A DNA stretch of 37,658 nucleotides from Alkalibacterium thalassium (GCF_900101165.1 NZ_FNFK01000016.1:1-37658), one strand, 5' to 3'. Shown: positions 14,730 to 22,677, counted from the first letter of the stretch. The notes: generated by a model from the sequence alone, not told the origin. Numbers and translations are program-made.

Positions 14730-15657
14730 GTGCATCCTCCACTACGTGTTTTTCTTCCGTAATTTTCAGGAAGAGTTCTTCTAGACGATTCGATTTGTTT
14801 CTCATGGACAGAACTTTGATCCCCTGTTCGGTCAGCTGACTGAACACCTCGTTGATGCCCTGGTCCCGGGCAACTTCTACTGCCAATGTCGAATCTTCGA
14901 TCATTTCAAAGTCGAAACCAGTAATGACCGGCTGCCTGTCTGATGAATCGAGATCCAGGATAAAGGTTTCAAACTGAAGCTTGGCCAAGAGAGATTTCAT
15001 GCTCGTGTTTTCGATGAGCTCCCCTTTTTGAATGATTCCGATATTCCGGCAGAGCATTTCCGCTTCTTCCAGATAATGGGTGGTCAGGATAATAGTCGTG
15101 CCACTGGCATTCAACTCTTTCAGGAAAGTCCACATTTCACGGCGCAGCTCGATGTCCACACCGGCAGTCGGTTCATCCAAAATCAGCAGCTTCGGCTCAT
15201 GCATCAAAGCACGGGCGATCATCAGACGACGCTTCATTCCACCCGACAGCATACGAGCCCGCACGTCTCTTTTTTCCCAGAGGTCAGACTGCTTCAGATA
15301 CTTCTCACTTCGCTCAAGGGCCTCTTTACGAGAAACTCCATAATAGCCAGCCTGATTCACAACAATTTGCTGGACAGTTTCAAACGGATTGAAGTTGAAT
15401 TCCTGTGGGACCAGCCCGATTTGTCTTTTGACCTGCATCAGCTGCGTATCCAGATCATAACCGAAGACTTTTACTTTTCCTGAAGTCTTATTCACTAAAG
15501 ACGTAACGATACCGATCGTCGTAGATTTCCCGGCTCCATTCGGTCCAAGAAGGGCATAAAAATCTCCTTCTTCCACAGTCAGATCGATGCCGCGAAGAGC
15601 TTCCACGCCTCCTGCATAGACCTTCTTCAAGCCTTCTATTTCAAGTGCATATGTCAT
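14722..15657 (-). CDS. ABC transporter ATPase (YadG/DrrA-like)
   Basis: The 311-residue ATPase has Walker A GPNGAGKST (near residues 38-46), Q-loop LVPQEFNFNPFETV, signature LSGGMKRR, Walker B LLILDEPTAGVD and H-loop TTHYLEEAE. A C-terminal extension of about 90 residues is typical of drug/lipid exporters of the DrrA/YadG group. AAGGAGA lies about 11 nt before the ATG. It forms a two-gene unit with the permease. Confidence 0.92.
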   Translation of the reverse strand: MTYALEIEGLKKVYAGGVEALRGIDLTVEEGDFYALLGPNGAGKSTTIGIVTSLVNKTSGKVKVFGYDLDTQLMQVKRQIGLVPQEFNFNPFETVQQIVVNQAGYYGVSRKEALERSEKYLKQSDLWEKRDVRARMLSGGMKRRLMIARALMHEPKLLILDEPTAGVDIELRREMWTFLKELNASGTTIILTTHYLEEAEMLCRNIGIIQKGELIENTSMKSLLAKLQFETFILDLDSSDRQPVITGFDFEMIEDSTLAVEVARDQGINEVFSQLTEQGIKVLSMRNKSNRLEELFLKITEEKHVVEDAHV

Positions 15658-15783
15658 TGCTTAACGATCTCCTTGTCTATTGATTCTATAATGTAACCCG
15701 GCAGAACTTATAAAATCATACGTCACTGCATGATAAAAAAAGTCCAACTCGAACAGTTTAATGTAAACTGACGCAAAAAACCA

Positions 15784-15806
15784 GACCTTCGTCTTTACCG
15801 AAGGTC
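15784..15806 (-). terminator. Minus-strand intrinsic terminator
   Basis: On the minus strand GACCTTCG pairs with CGAAGGTC across a 7-nt loop and is followed by TGGTTTTTT. It lies about 50 nt beyond the short reading frame at 15856-15933 and indicates a minus-strand transcript arriving from that side. Confidence 0.75.
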
Positions 15807-15855
15807 CAGTTCCGATTATCACATCATATATTATACGCTGTATCCTCTTTCTGTT

Positions 15856-15933
15856 CTACTCCAAGATCAGTGAAAATGCATAACTTGCTTCTCCCTGTTC
15901 CCACTCTGCCTGCACTTCGTAAACGACTTCCAT
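15856..15933 (-). CDS. Possible 25-residue peptide or frameshifted gene remnant
   Basis: ATG to TAG encodes MEVVYEVQAEWEQGEASYAF followed by five more residues. TGGAGG lies eight nt before the ATG and a terminator follows on the same strand. A shift of frame near the end continues as FTDLGVEQKEDTAYNI before a TGA, so this could equally be the tail of a decayed gene. I do not recognise the family. Confidence 0.3.
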   Translation of the reverse strand: MEVVYEVQAEWEQGEASYAFSLILE

Positions 15934-15942
15934 ATATTTGGC

Positions 15943-16346
15943 CTCCATTACTTAAGTGTCGACTATATTTACTCAATTTCTTTCTTAAAGAAAAACATAT
16001 TATCCTCACGAAATGCTCCTACATTGAACAACCCAGGATAATCACAGATGTTTCGATTTAGTGGTCATTACCCATTCCTAATTTTATTAAGTTCTTCATA
16101 CTTTACTTTAGATAATAATGGCTAGACAGTCATTAAGAACGGTTAATCGTATCAACTATTTTGTCTATTACATCCTGAGCTTAAGAGCACCTTTATATTT
16201 ATACTTGAAAAAGATGTGTTGAAGTAAGTTTAGTTTACCGCTTCAATCGATTTTTTGCATTTTCTAATCTCATATATTTTCTCTGAGTGTAGCCGATGGA
16301 TAAAGGTTCCCTTATTTCTAGTATCTTTTGCCAAATGCAAAAAAAA
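15943..16346. other. AT-rich stretch without a recognisable gene
   Basis: No frame here has both a ribosome site and protein-like composition. No repeat or promoter stands out. It separates the short frame at 15856 from the terminator at 16347. Confidence 0.5.
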
Positions 16347-16368
16347 GAAGTCTCTTAAAGAGAACTTC
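16347..16368 (-). terminator. Terminator of the secreted protein / membrane peptide unit
   Basis: On the minus strand GAAGTTCTCTT pairs with AAGAGACTTC (one bulge) and is followed by TTTTTTTT. It lies about 70 nt beyond the stop of the 32-residue peptide gene. Confidence 0.8.
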
Positions 16369-16440
16369 CTTTTATATAAATCCTGTTGGGTTCTTCCTTC
16401 ATATATTTGTCTTAAAAATGATACTTATATTATTAGGAAA

Positions 16441-16539
16441 TCAAAACAAGTTTGGAACAAACCACTGTATCAAACCTACAAGCATCAATAAAATAATAAT
16501 GATAGCTATCGCATATATAATTTTATGTGTTCTCTTCAT
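16441..16539 (-). CDS. 32-residue single-span membrane peptide
   Basis: The peptide starts MKRTHKIIYAIA, continues as an unbroken hydrophobic run of Ile/Leu/Val/Met, and ends GLIQWFVPNLF. The start is basic, followed by one membrane span and a short aromatic tail. GAGAAGGGA, formed by the last codons of the upstream gene, lies seven nt before the ATG, and only two nt separate the genes. Translational coupling is therefore almost certain. Size and shape resemble small membrane toxins, leaderless bacteriocins or immunity/regulatory peptides, but I recognise no family. Confidence 0.65.
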   Translation of the reverse strand: MKRTHKIIYAIAIIIILLMLVGLIQWFVPNLF

Positions 16540-16541
16540 AG

Positions 16542-17198
16542 CTAATCCCTTCTCCAAGCATTTCTCATCAATGATCCATTTTCGTTATATGCAATGTGCC
16601 CTCTTAGCGTTCCAATTTGTTGTGATAAACCTTTAATTGGTCCTATACTATAATGAAAACTAGCTTCCGCATTTGCTCTATTATTTGAAACATACGCATT
16701 TAAACTCGTTTGTCCAGTTTGAACCATTGGATTTAATCTTCTCTCTACTGTTGCAGAGCGGGATAGTATTCTATTTACTCTACTTCCAACTACTTCGTAT
16801 CTCACAGATATTCTGTATCCTGTGACTGTAATACCCAATATAGTCATATTATAATCTCTGTACCTACTATATGTCCTAGTATTGCTCAGAAGCGAATAAG
16901 TATTAGTACCGGGCTCATTACTGTATTGCTCAACCCCTTCAACAATCTCCCAATTTTCATCATTCATATAAGTTTCTGGATCACTTATAATTTTTACAAA
17001 TTCTTTTTGTTCTTCTTCACTTAACTCATTAAACTCTTTATAAACTTCAAGGTCATTTTCTAATAAGAAATCCTTGTAGTCTTCTATAGTTAAATTGTGT
17101 GCGATATTTTCTTCTGCGTATACATTACTTGTTCCAACCAATGAGCTTATTAGTAAAAGAGCAATTATCAGTAATAACCCAAATGTTTTTTTCTTCAT
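16542..17198 (-). CDS. Secreted protein of unknown function with signal peptide
   Basis: The 218-residue protein begins MKKKTFGLLLIIALLLISSL, a clear signal peptide with a likely cut after SNVYA (about residue 28). An acidic helical segment follows (about 29-85, LSEEEQKEFVKIISDPETYM). The C-terminal region is beta-rich and basic (about 100-218) with NMTILGITVTGYRISVRYEV, ATVERRLNPMVQTGQTSLNA and NAEASFHYSIGPIKGLSQQI. There are no Cys residues and no sortase or lipobox motif. I chose the ATG with GGAGG eight nt upstream over a GTG overlapping that site. It is the first gene of a two-gene unit with the 32-residue membrane peptide, divergent from a membrane XRE regulator. Function unknown. Confidence 0.7.
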   Translation of the reverse strand: MKKKTFGLLLIIALLLISSLVGTSNVYAEENIAHNLTIEDYKDFLLENDLEVYKEFNELSEEEQKEFVKIISDPETYMNDENWEIVEGVEQYSNEPGTNTYSLLSNTRTYSRYRDYNMTILGITVTGYRISVRYEVVGSRVNRILSRSATVERRLNPMVQTGQTSLNAYVSNNRANAEASFHYSIGPIKGLSQQIGTLRGHIAYNENGSLMRNAWRRD

Positions 17199-17279
17199 TT
17201 CTCTAACCTCCACTATTTTTTTATCTCTACGGTTAAATTCACAGAGAAGTTATTAGTATTCTATGCCTCCTTTAAATCA

Positions 17280-17386
17280 ACTATACTATTTTGTGTTTTT
17301 TTTAAAAGTAACGAGATGTTTCCCCCCTAGAAACACCCTGTTACTTTTGTTGAAACAAGGTCCAGTAAGTATAGATTAATATAGAT
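17280..17386. promoter_or_regulatory. Divergent control region: 45-bp inverted repeat and phased direct repeats
   Basis: AAAAGTAAC (17304-17312) and GTTACTTTT (17340-17348) are perfect complements; GTTTC (17318-17322) and GAAAC (17330-17334) pair inside. On the minus strand a TATAGT hexamer (17280-17285) lies 18 nt from the outer arm, so the arm would cover the -35 region of the secreted-protein gene. Toward the regulator gene, TATAGAT occurs at 17370-17376 and 17380-17386, ten bp apart and thus on the same DNA face. These are candidate sites for the XRE protein; binding is inferred. Confidence 0.5.
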
Positions 17387-17439
17387 ACTAATACTGTTAT
17401 ATGCTACATTTAATTAAACTATATTTGTGAGGTGCCGGG

Positions 17440-18015
17440 ATGCTTCTGTCCGAGAAAATCAAATACCTTAGAAAAACTAAAGGCTATTCTCAAAATGATA
17501 TGGCAAAAGAACTGCTGATTGAGCGGCAGACCATATCAAGATGGGAAAATAATGTAACCAGACCTGATCCATACAATTTAGAATTAATTAGTGAATTGTT
17601 TGAAGTATCATATGACTGGCTTCTGAAAGAAGACTTTGGCATCGAAGATTTGGATAAGCAAACATTTGATGCCTCAAACCTTGATAAAGAAGTCACACAA
17701 AATAATAAGCACTCAACAGAACCTCACGATTCACCCGGTTTAAAGTCTTTATTTGATTCGTTTTGTATTCTATTTGTGACTAGCGCTTCAACGCAAAGGC
17801 GATTAGCCTATACTCTCTTCTTCATGACTTTTGCAACTGGTGTTCTCCAGCCGGCTACACTGTTATTTAGCATTCCTTTTTCTGTGATTTATATTTTAGC
17901 TACTCCTGGTACTTTACTTAAAAAAATTTGTCTGCTTATATTTATGCTTTGGGTGGGCTACTATCTATTCATTATTCTCCTGTTACTTTTGGGAATTGGT
18001 ATGTGGTATTTATAG
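17440..18015 (+). CDS. Membrane-anchored XRE-family regulator
   Basis: Residues 5-60 form an XRE helix-turn-helix (KIKYLRKTKGYSQNDMAKEL, RQTISRWENNVTRPDPYNLE). A polar linker to about residue 105 follows, then about three membrane segments (about 120-140, 142-160 and 163-190) ending LLLLLGIGMWYL. The 191-residue layout is that of a one-component regulator fixed in the membrane, able to sense a membrane or extracellular signal. It is divergent from the secreted protein / membrane peptide unit, the obvious regulatory target. The ribosome site is weak (GAGGTG at about ten nt). Confidence 0.8.
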   Translation: MLLSEKIKYLRKTKGYSQNDMAKELLIERQTISRWENNVTRPDPYNLELISELFEVSYDWLLKEDFGIEDLDKQTFDASNLDKEVTQNNKHSTEPHDSPGLKSLFDSFCILFVTSASTQRRLAYTLFFMTFATGVLQPATLLFSIPFSVIYILATPGTLLKKICLLIFMLWVGYYLFIILLLLLGIGMWYL

Positions 18016-18134
18016 ATGTATAATAATTACTTACTCCTTTAATTTTTAATTATATAATTTTAGAAAACAGACTATTTTCTAAATCATGATATCCATATCC
18101 TGTCTAAAAAAACTACACCTTATTCACCTACACG

Positions 18135-18175
18135 AACAGCTCAAGACTAGCCATATGGGCTAAACTTGAGCTGTT
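18135..18175 (+). terminator. Terminator in the 354-nt gap after the XRE gene
   Basis: AACAGCTCAAG (18135-18145) pairs with CTTGAGCTGTT (18165-18175), with TAGCC/GGGCTA pairing inside, followed by TCTATGTTTT. The rest of 18016-18369 shows no gene; AAAAGGAGAT just before 18370 is the ribosome site of the next gene. Confidence 0.8.
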
Positions 18176-18369
18176 TCTATGTTTTCAATAGAACTGTGTA
18201 TTAATATTCTCACTTACTTTACTGAATGCCCCTAATCTACTTTATTGCTGTATGTTTTTACTTAAATAGTTCAAATTAGGGATAATTACTGGCTTAGCTT
18301 CTACATCTCTGATATATTTATTCTAGCATTTAATTTTCCTGACTTACACTAAAAGGAGATAACTCGCTT

Positions 18370-20265
18370 ATGTCATCGAAACATTTAAAAAGAGGACTGA
18401 TTTATGTCCCTTATTGCCTTATCGGTTTCTTTGCGATCCCGTACGTCTTGAATCATTATGGTGTTTCGTACACTCTAACCACTGCAGTCCTACATATTCT
18501 CATTCTAATCCTGCTTGTCTATACACTCTATCAGTACCGGCAATTAGATGGTGTACATGAGATTAACCAGAAATACAAAGAAAGCCGTCAGAAACTTCTT
18601 CTTAGGGAAAATGAGCTTAATTCCTTATTTGATAATAACAACGCTTATTTATGGACCATCGACTTTGCGGAAAAAACATTCCTTCCCTCTCAAGGTTTTG
18701 AACAAGTTTACGGCTTTTCAAGAGACGAGTTTATGGAAAACTATGAACTATGGAAAGACCGTGTCATCCCGGAAGACCTGCATATTGCCGAAGAACATTA
18801 TGCACGGTTAAAATCTGGTCTCCCTTCAAACCGGTCGTTCCGTTTCAGAAATGGAGACGAAGAAATCCGCTGGCTGGATGCATGGGGTAAACCGATCTTT
18901 AATGAAAAAAATAAAGTTACGCACCTGACCGGAGTAGCTTATGACATTACCGATCGGAAAGAATTGGAAGAAAAGCTGTATCACAATGCCACCCATGACT
19001 ACCTGACCGGACTGCCAAACAGAAAGAAACTGCTGCAGCACATGGAAGATGAAATGACTAAGTGCTCTGAAAAAAAAGAGTCTCTGGCTGTTCTGTTTCT
19101 TGACTTGGACCATTTCAAGTTTGTTAATGACAGCTACGGGCATAATGTCGGTGATAAACTGCTTGTACAGATCGGTGAACGTCTTAACAGCTTTGTCGGA
19201 AAAAAAGGTATGGTCTTTCGGCATGGTGGTGACGAATTCATAGTAATCATGAGATACCAGTCTTATAAACAGTTTATCAATGTCGTCCGCGGTCTTATCC
19301 AAACGTTCAAGACCCCTTACGATCTGAACGTTGAGCACAGTACTATTTCAGCAAGTATAGGTGTGAGTATGTTTCCTAAAGACGATACAACAATCGAAGG
19401 CCTGATCGGCAAAGCTGACAGGGCTATGTACCGGGCTAAGGAACAAGGCAAGAACACCTATCGTTTTGCCAATCCGGAGCTTGAGGAAGCTGAAGTACGT
19501 AGAAACAATGTCGAGAAACATTTGAAGAAAGCCATGGAACTGAATGAGCTGGAAGTATATTATCAGCCAATAGTCAACATGAAAACTGGTCAAATCTTTG
19601 GAGTCGAAGCCTTGATTCACTGGGACAATCCTTACCTTGGCAAAGTTAAGCCTTCTGAATTCATCCCTCTGGCTGAACGACTGGGTATTATGGGTGAAAT
19701 GGGGCTATGGGTAATTGATTCGGCTACGAAGCAGATGAAAGCCTGGCATGAAATGGGGCTTAATTTCAGATTATCAGTTAATGTTACAAATGCACAGTTC
19801 GAGGACCCTCTCTTTTCGAGAAAACTAAACACTACCTTGGGCAACAATCATTTCAAACCTGATATGTTGACCATTGACGTACCTGAGAGTGTACTGCAGA
19901 ATACTGAAAAGGCGTCTAAGACAATTCGTCACTTAAGACATATGGGAATCGAAGTAGCCATAGACGACTTCGGAACGGGCTTTTCGTCACTGAGTGTTCT
20001 GAATGCAGTTCCTATTGATACTATAAAAATTGACGAAACATTTTTGAAAGATGTTCCGGAGAATAAGCATAACGGTCAGATCATCAACACGATAATTAGT
20101 TTAGGGCATACTTTAAATAGTAAAGTGGTTGCCAAAGGTGTTGAAACCACTAAACAAGTTACCTTCCTGAATGAGGCTGGCTGTCAATATGGTCAAGGAT
20201 ACAAGTACAGTCATCCCGAAAGTGCTGCTGAGATTGAAAAACTACTCCTGCAACAGAGTGTCTAA
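18370..20265 (+). CDS. PAS-GGDEF-EAL cyclic-di-GMP enzyme, membrane bound
   Basis: The 631-residue protein has two N-terminal membrane spans (about 10-30 and 35-55) and a PAS/PAC sensor (about 75-200, ending THLTGVAYDITDRKELEEKL). A GGDEF domain follows (about 205-365) with intact G286-G287-D288-E289-F290, then an EAL domain (about 385-628) with E413-A414-L415. No RxxD inhibitory site precedes GGDEF. In the EAL half the Asn (NVTNAQF), Glu (VPES), Asp pair (DDFGTGFSSL), Lys (IKIDETF) and QGY are kept. The usual EGVET reads KGVET: K589 replaces a Glu that in RocR and related enzymes is catalytic. Cyclase activity is therefore likely and phosphodiesterase activity doubtful. Confidence 0.9.
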   Translation: MSSKHLKRGLIYVPYCLIGFFAIPYVLNHYGVSYTLTTAVLHILILILLVYTLYQYRQLDGVHEINQKYKESRQKLLLRENELNSLFDNNNAYLWTIDFAEKTFLPSQGFEQVYGFSRDEFMENYELWKDRVIPEDLHIAEEHYARLKSGLPSNRSFRFRNGDEEIRWLDAWGKPIFNEKNKVTHLTGVAYDITDRKELEEKLYHNATHDYLTGLPNRKKLLQHMEDEMTKCSEKKESLAVLFLDLDHFKFVNDSYGHNVGDKLLVQIGERLNSFVGKKGMVFRHGGDEFIVIMRYQSYKQFINVVRGLIQTFKTPYDLNVEHSTISASIGVSMFPKDDTTIEGLIGKADRAMYRAKEQGKNTYRFANPELEEAEVRRNNVEKHLKKAMELNELEVYYQPIVNMKTGQIFGVEALIHWDNPYLGKVKPSEFIPLAERLGIMGEMGLWVIDSATKQMKAWHEMGLNFRLSVNVTNAQFEDPLFSRKLNTTLGNNHFKPDMLTIDVPESVLQNTEKASKTIRHLRHMGIEVAIDDFGTGFSSLSVLNAVPIDTIKIDETFLKDVPENKHNGQIINTIISLGHTLNSKVVAKGVETTKQVTFLNEAGCQYGQGYKYSHPESAAEIEKLLLQQSV

Positions 20266-20286
20266 CACACGATTGACAATACAAAC

Positions 20287-20330
20287 AAAAAGGACCGGAC
20301 TCAGCCTCTGAAGCTGAATCTGGTCCTTTT
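20287..20330. terminator. Bidirectional terminator between the GGDEF-EAL and malic enzyme genes
   Basis: AAAAAGGACC (20287-20296) pairs with GGTCCTTTT (20322-20330), with CAGC/GCTG pairing inside. A/T tracts flank both arms, serving the two convergent genes. Confidence 0.85.
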
Positions 20331-20363
20331 CTTCGCATTATTCTATGCTGGAAAATGATATGC

Positions 20364-21504
20364 TTATTCTGATTTTGCCTGTTTAACACTATCCGCAACA
20401 ATTGAAGCGACGCCAGGCGTAAACACGTTTGGAATAATGTTATCTACTGACAGCTCGTCATCACTAATTACACTGGCAATCCCTTTAGCTGCCGCAATCT
20501 GCATATCGTCTGTGATGTTACTGGCCCGGGCATCCAAAGCGCCTCTGAAAATCCCTGGAAAAGCCAGAACATTATTGATTTGGTTAGGAAAATCGCTTCT
20601 TCCCGTTCCCACAATGAATGCTCCCCCGTCTTTGGCATCTTGAGGGTTGATTTCTGGTTCCGGATTCGCCATCGCAAAGATGATCGGTTTGTCGTTCATT
20701 GAACTAATCCATTCTTTTTTAAGAACATTCGGAGCGGATACACCAACAAAGATATCTGCATCTTTTAGTGCTTCCTGAAGATTTCCTTTGATATTGTCCT
20801 GGTTAGTCAATGATGCTATTTCCTCATGTCGTTCTTCAAGATTCGGATTATCTGAAGATACAATACCTTCTTTGTCTACCAATAGGATATGTTTTACTCC
20901 TGCAGTCAGTAGACGCTTGGAAATCGCGACACCTGCTGCTCCTCCACCGTTAACGACGACTTTAACTTCGTCAATTTTTTTGTCAGCTAATTTTAAAGCA
21001 TTATATATCCCCGCCAGAACAACGATAGCTGTCCCGTGCTGATCATCATGGAATACCGGGATATCTAATGATTCTTTCAGTCTGCGTTCTATTTCAAAAC
21101 ATCTCGGTGCACTAATATCTTCTAAGTTGATGCCCCCAAAAGATGGAGCAATCGCTTTGACGTGAGCGATGATTTCTTCTACATCATTTGTGTCCAGAGA
21201 GATCGGCAAAACGTTTGAATAAGGCTGCTTTCCCTTCCATTACAGGAATAGCTGCTTCAGGACCGATATCACCCAGACCGAGTACGGCAGACCCATCAGT
21301 CACTACTGCCACTAAGTTACGTTTTGATGTGTAGGTATAAACGTCTTCTTTATTTTCAGCAATAGCTGAGCTCACAGCTGCAACGCCTGGTGTGTAAGCT
21401 ATAGCCAAATCTTCCATGGACTCGATCTTAACTTTGGAAGTAACCTCAATCTTTCCACCTTTTTCTTTGCTCACTTGAAGTGCTTTTTCTTTTACGTCAG
21501 ACAT
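20364..21504 (-). pseudogene. NAD(P)-dependent malic enzyme, broken by a frameshifting deletion
   Basis: Malic enzyme decarboxylates malate to pyruvate. The N-terminal part (start 21504, ribosome site AAAGGAGAA) reads through AIAYTPGVAAVSSAIAENKE and [13 protein letters not shown], then runs into a TGA at 21184-21186. The rest of the protein continues in another frame from [15 protein letters not shown], with the metal/substrate motif [17 protein letters not shown] and the dinucleotide motif VVNGGGAAGVAIS, to a stop at 20364. Family members read FAGVDAFPISLDT across the junction. Comparing codons, about 17 nt are missing at about 21200, which both shifts the frame and removes VDAF. A TTG could start the second half, but the N-terminal catalytic Tyr would then be on a separate chain. 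Most likely non-functional. Confidence 0.85.
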
Positions 21505-21606
21505 GTTAGTTCTCCTTTAACTCTTTAGTTTTATCACTTAACTTGTAAAATCAAGCTGCTCGATTAAACTTAACCCGTTAGATGATGGCACGCTACTCTC
21601 TTATAT

Positions 21607-22314
21607 TTATTCAGTATGAAGTAACAATTGATCTAAATCCATTATTTTAATTTTCTTTTTCGGTAACTGTTTAATCAATCCAAGTTCTTCTAGAGTAGTA
21701 AACTTACGGCTGATTGTTTCTGGTGTGGTACCAAGATACGAGGCTAAATCCTTTTTGGACATCGGTAAGATAATCGTTGGACTATTGCCACTTCCCTTTT
21801 CAACATTCTCAGCTAAAAAGGATATAATGCGGGTTTCTACATTTTCAATCGCTACTTGTGTGGTTTGTTTTTCAGAATCCTTCAAACGCATCGTTACTTC
21901 TGACAGTATTTTTAATGAGATCTGCGGATATTTCACCAAATACTCTTGTAAATCCTCTCGTTTAATTAAACAAATGGATGTATTTTGTAGTGCTTCCGCA
22001 TAGTTATCATGAATACTTCCAGGTTGGAAAATGGCGACTTCACCTGTAAAATCACCGGGATTTAAAATGCGAACAAGTTGTTCTTTTCCAGAATCCGATA
22101 AGCGGTAAATCCGAGCCTTACCTGAATTGATAATATATAAGGTATCATCTTTCTCACCTGCACGGAATAACATTTCCCCTTTTTGTAGATGAAGTGTCTT
22201 GGCAGATTCCGCAATCAAATCCATTTGTGAGTCTTCCAAATGGTTGAAAATGGGAACAATACGAATACATTCTGCATGTCCATGTTGGTGATGACAACAT
22301 TGGTTTTGTTCCAA
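21607..22314 (-). CDS. Crp/Fnr-family regulator with Cys/His-rich N-terminus (FNR/FLP-like)
   Basis: The 235-residue protein has an N-terminal CCHHQHGHAEC (C6, C7, C16), a cyclic-nucleotide-like sensor domain (about 20-135), a central Cys C115 (NTSICLIKRED), a dimer helix and a C-terminal helix-turn-helix. The recognition helix LGTTPETISRKF keeps the E-xx-SR residues with which FNR reads TTGAT. Three N-terminal Cys plus one central Cys resemble FNR iron-sulfur ligands, but the spacing CC-x8-C is unusual and the His residues allow metal binding instead. The start is TTG with GGGAGAGG upstream. It is the last gene of the HMA/RIC unit, with a terminator-like hairpin in front of it. Confidence 0.88.
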   Translation of the reverse strand: MEQNQCCHHQHGHAECIRIVPIFNHLEDSQMDLIAESAKTLHLQKGEMLFRAGEKDDTLYIINSGKARIYRLSDSGKEQLVRILNPGDFTGEVAIFQPGSIHDNYAEALQNTSICLIKREDLQEYLVKYPQISLKILSEVTMRLKDSEKQTTQVAIENVETRIISFLAENVEKGSGNSPTIILPMSKKDLASYLGTTPETISRKFTTLEELGLIKQLPKKKIKIMDLDQLLLHTE

Positions 22315-22336
22315 AATAACCTCTCCCTTTTATAAA

Positions 22337-22361
22337 AAGCCTAAGAGGGTATCCTAGGCTT
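22337..22361 (-). terminator. Intra-operon terminator in front of the FNR-type gene
   Basis: On the minus strand AAGCCTAGGA pairs with TCTTAGGCTT (one mismatch) across TACCC and is followed by TTTATA. It ends about 22 nt before the TTG start of the regulator gene, leaving no room for a separate promoter, so the regulator depends on read-through. Confidence 0.75.
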
Positions 22362-22378
22362 CCTTTCTATTCACTCGA

Positions 22379-22612
22379 TTAAGCAGGTTTTACCTTTGAT
22401 TTGACAACAGGATATCCTAAGTCTTCAATTGCCTTTTCGATATCGTTAATAACGACTGCTTCTGAATCAAAATCTACTTTTACTTTACTAGCATTGAACA
22501 TTACTTTCAAGCTATCTTGATTCACACCGTTTATTCCTTTCACCGCATTTTCAATCTTTTGGAGACAAGATGGGCAAGATAAGGTTTCTAATTGAATCGT
22601 TGCTTTTTGCAT
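22379..22612 (-). CDS. Small heavy-metal-associated (HMA) protein, copy 2
   Basis: The 77-residue single-domain protein has metal-binding CxxC (C13, C16 in LETLSCPSCLQKIENAV) and the usual HMA beta-alpha-beta pattern ending AIEDLGYPVV. It differs from the protein at 23011-23244 at only eight positions, so the two genes are a recent duplication flanking the RIC-like gene. Such proteins shuttle soft metals (Cu, Zn, Cd). The P1B ATPase encoded upstream lacks an N-terminal HMA domain, so these proteins may act in its place. GGGGGAAA upstream of the ATG serves as ribosome site. Confidence 0.85.
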   Translation of the reverse strand: MQKATIQLETLSCPSCLQKIENAVKGINGVNQDSLKVMFNASKVKVDFDSEAVVINDIEKAIEDLGYPVVKSKVKPA

Positions 22613-22677
22613 AAATCATTTCCCCCTTCATTTTTTAACGACCGTAAACCAATTTATTCTTTTGTTTTTGAGTTACT

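Noticed and set aside
16255-16636. Plus-strand reading frames over the membrane-peptide gene region
   Set aside because: They have no ribosome sites, unnatural Lys/Phe/Ile-rich composition, and lie antisense to a better supported two-gene unit and its terminator.
16542-17198. Calling the secreted protein a bacteriocin
   Set aside because: It has an ordinary signal peptide, no double-Gly leader, no Cys and no known bacteriocin motif; the idea stays only as one hypothesis for the locus.
20364-21504. Two separate malic-enzyme-like genes
   Set aside because: The halves are complementary parts of one family member; a catalytic stretch is missing at the junction and the second half lacks a good start.
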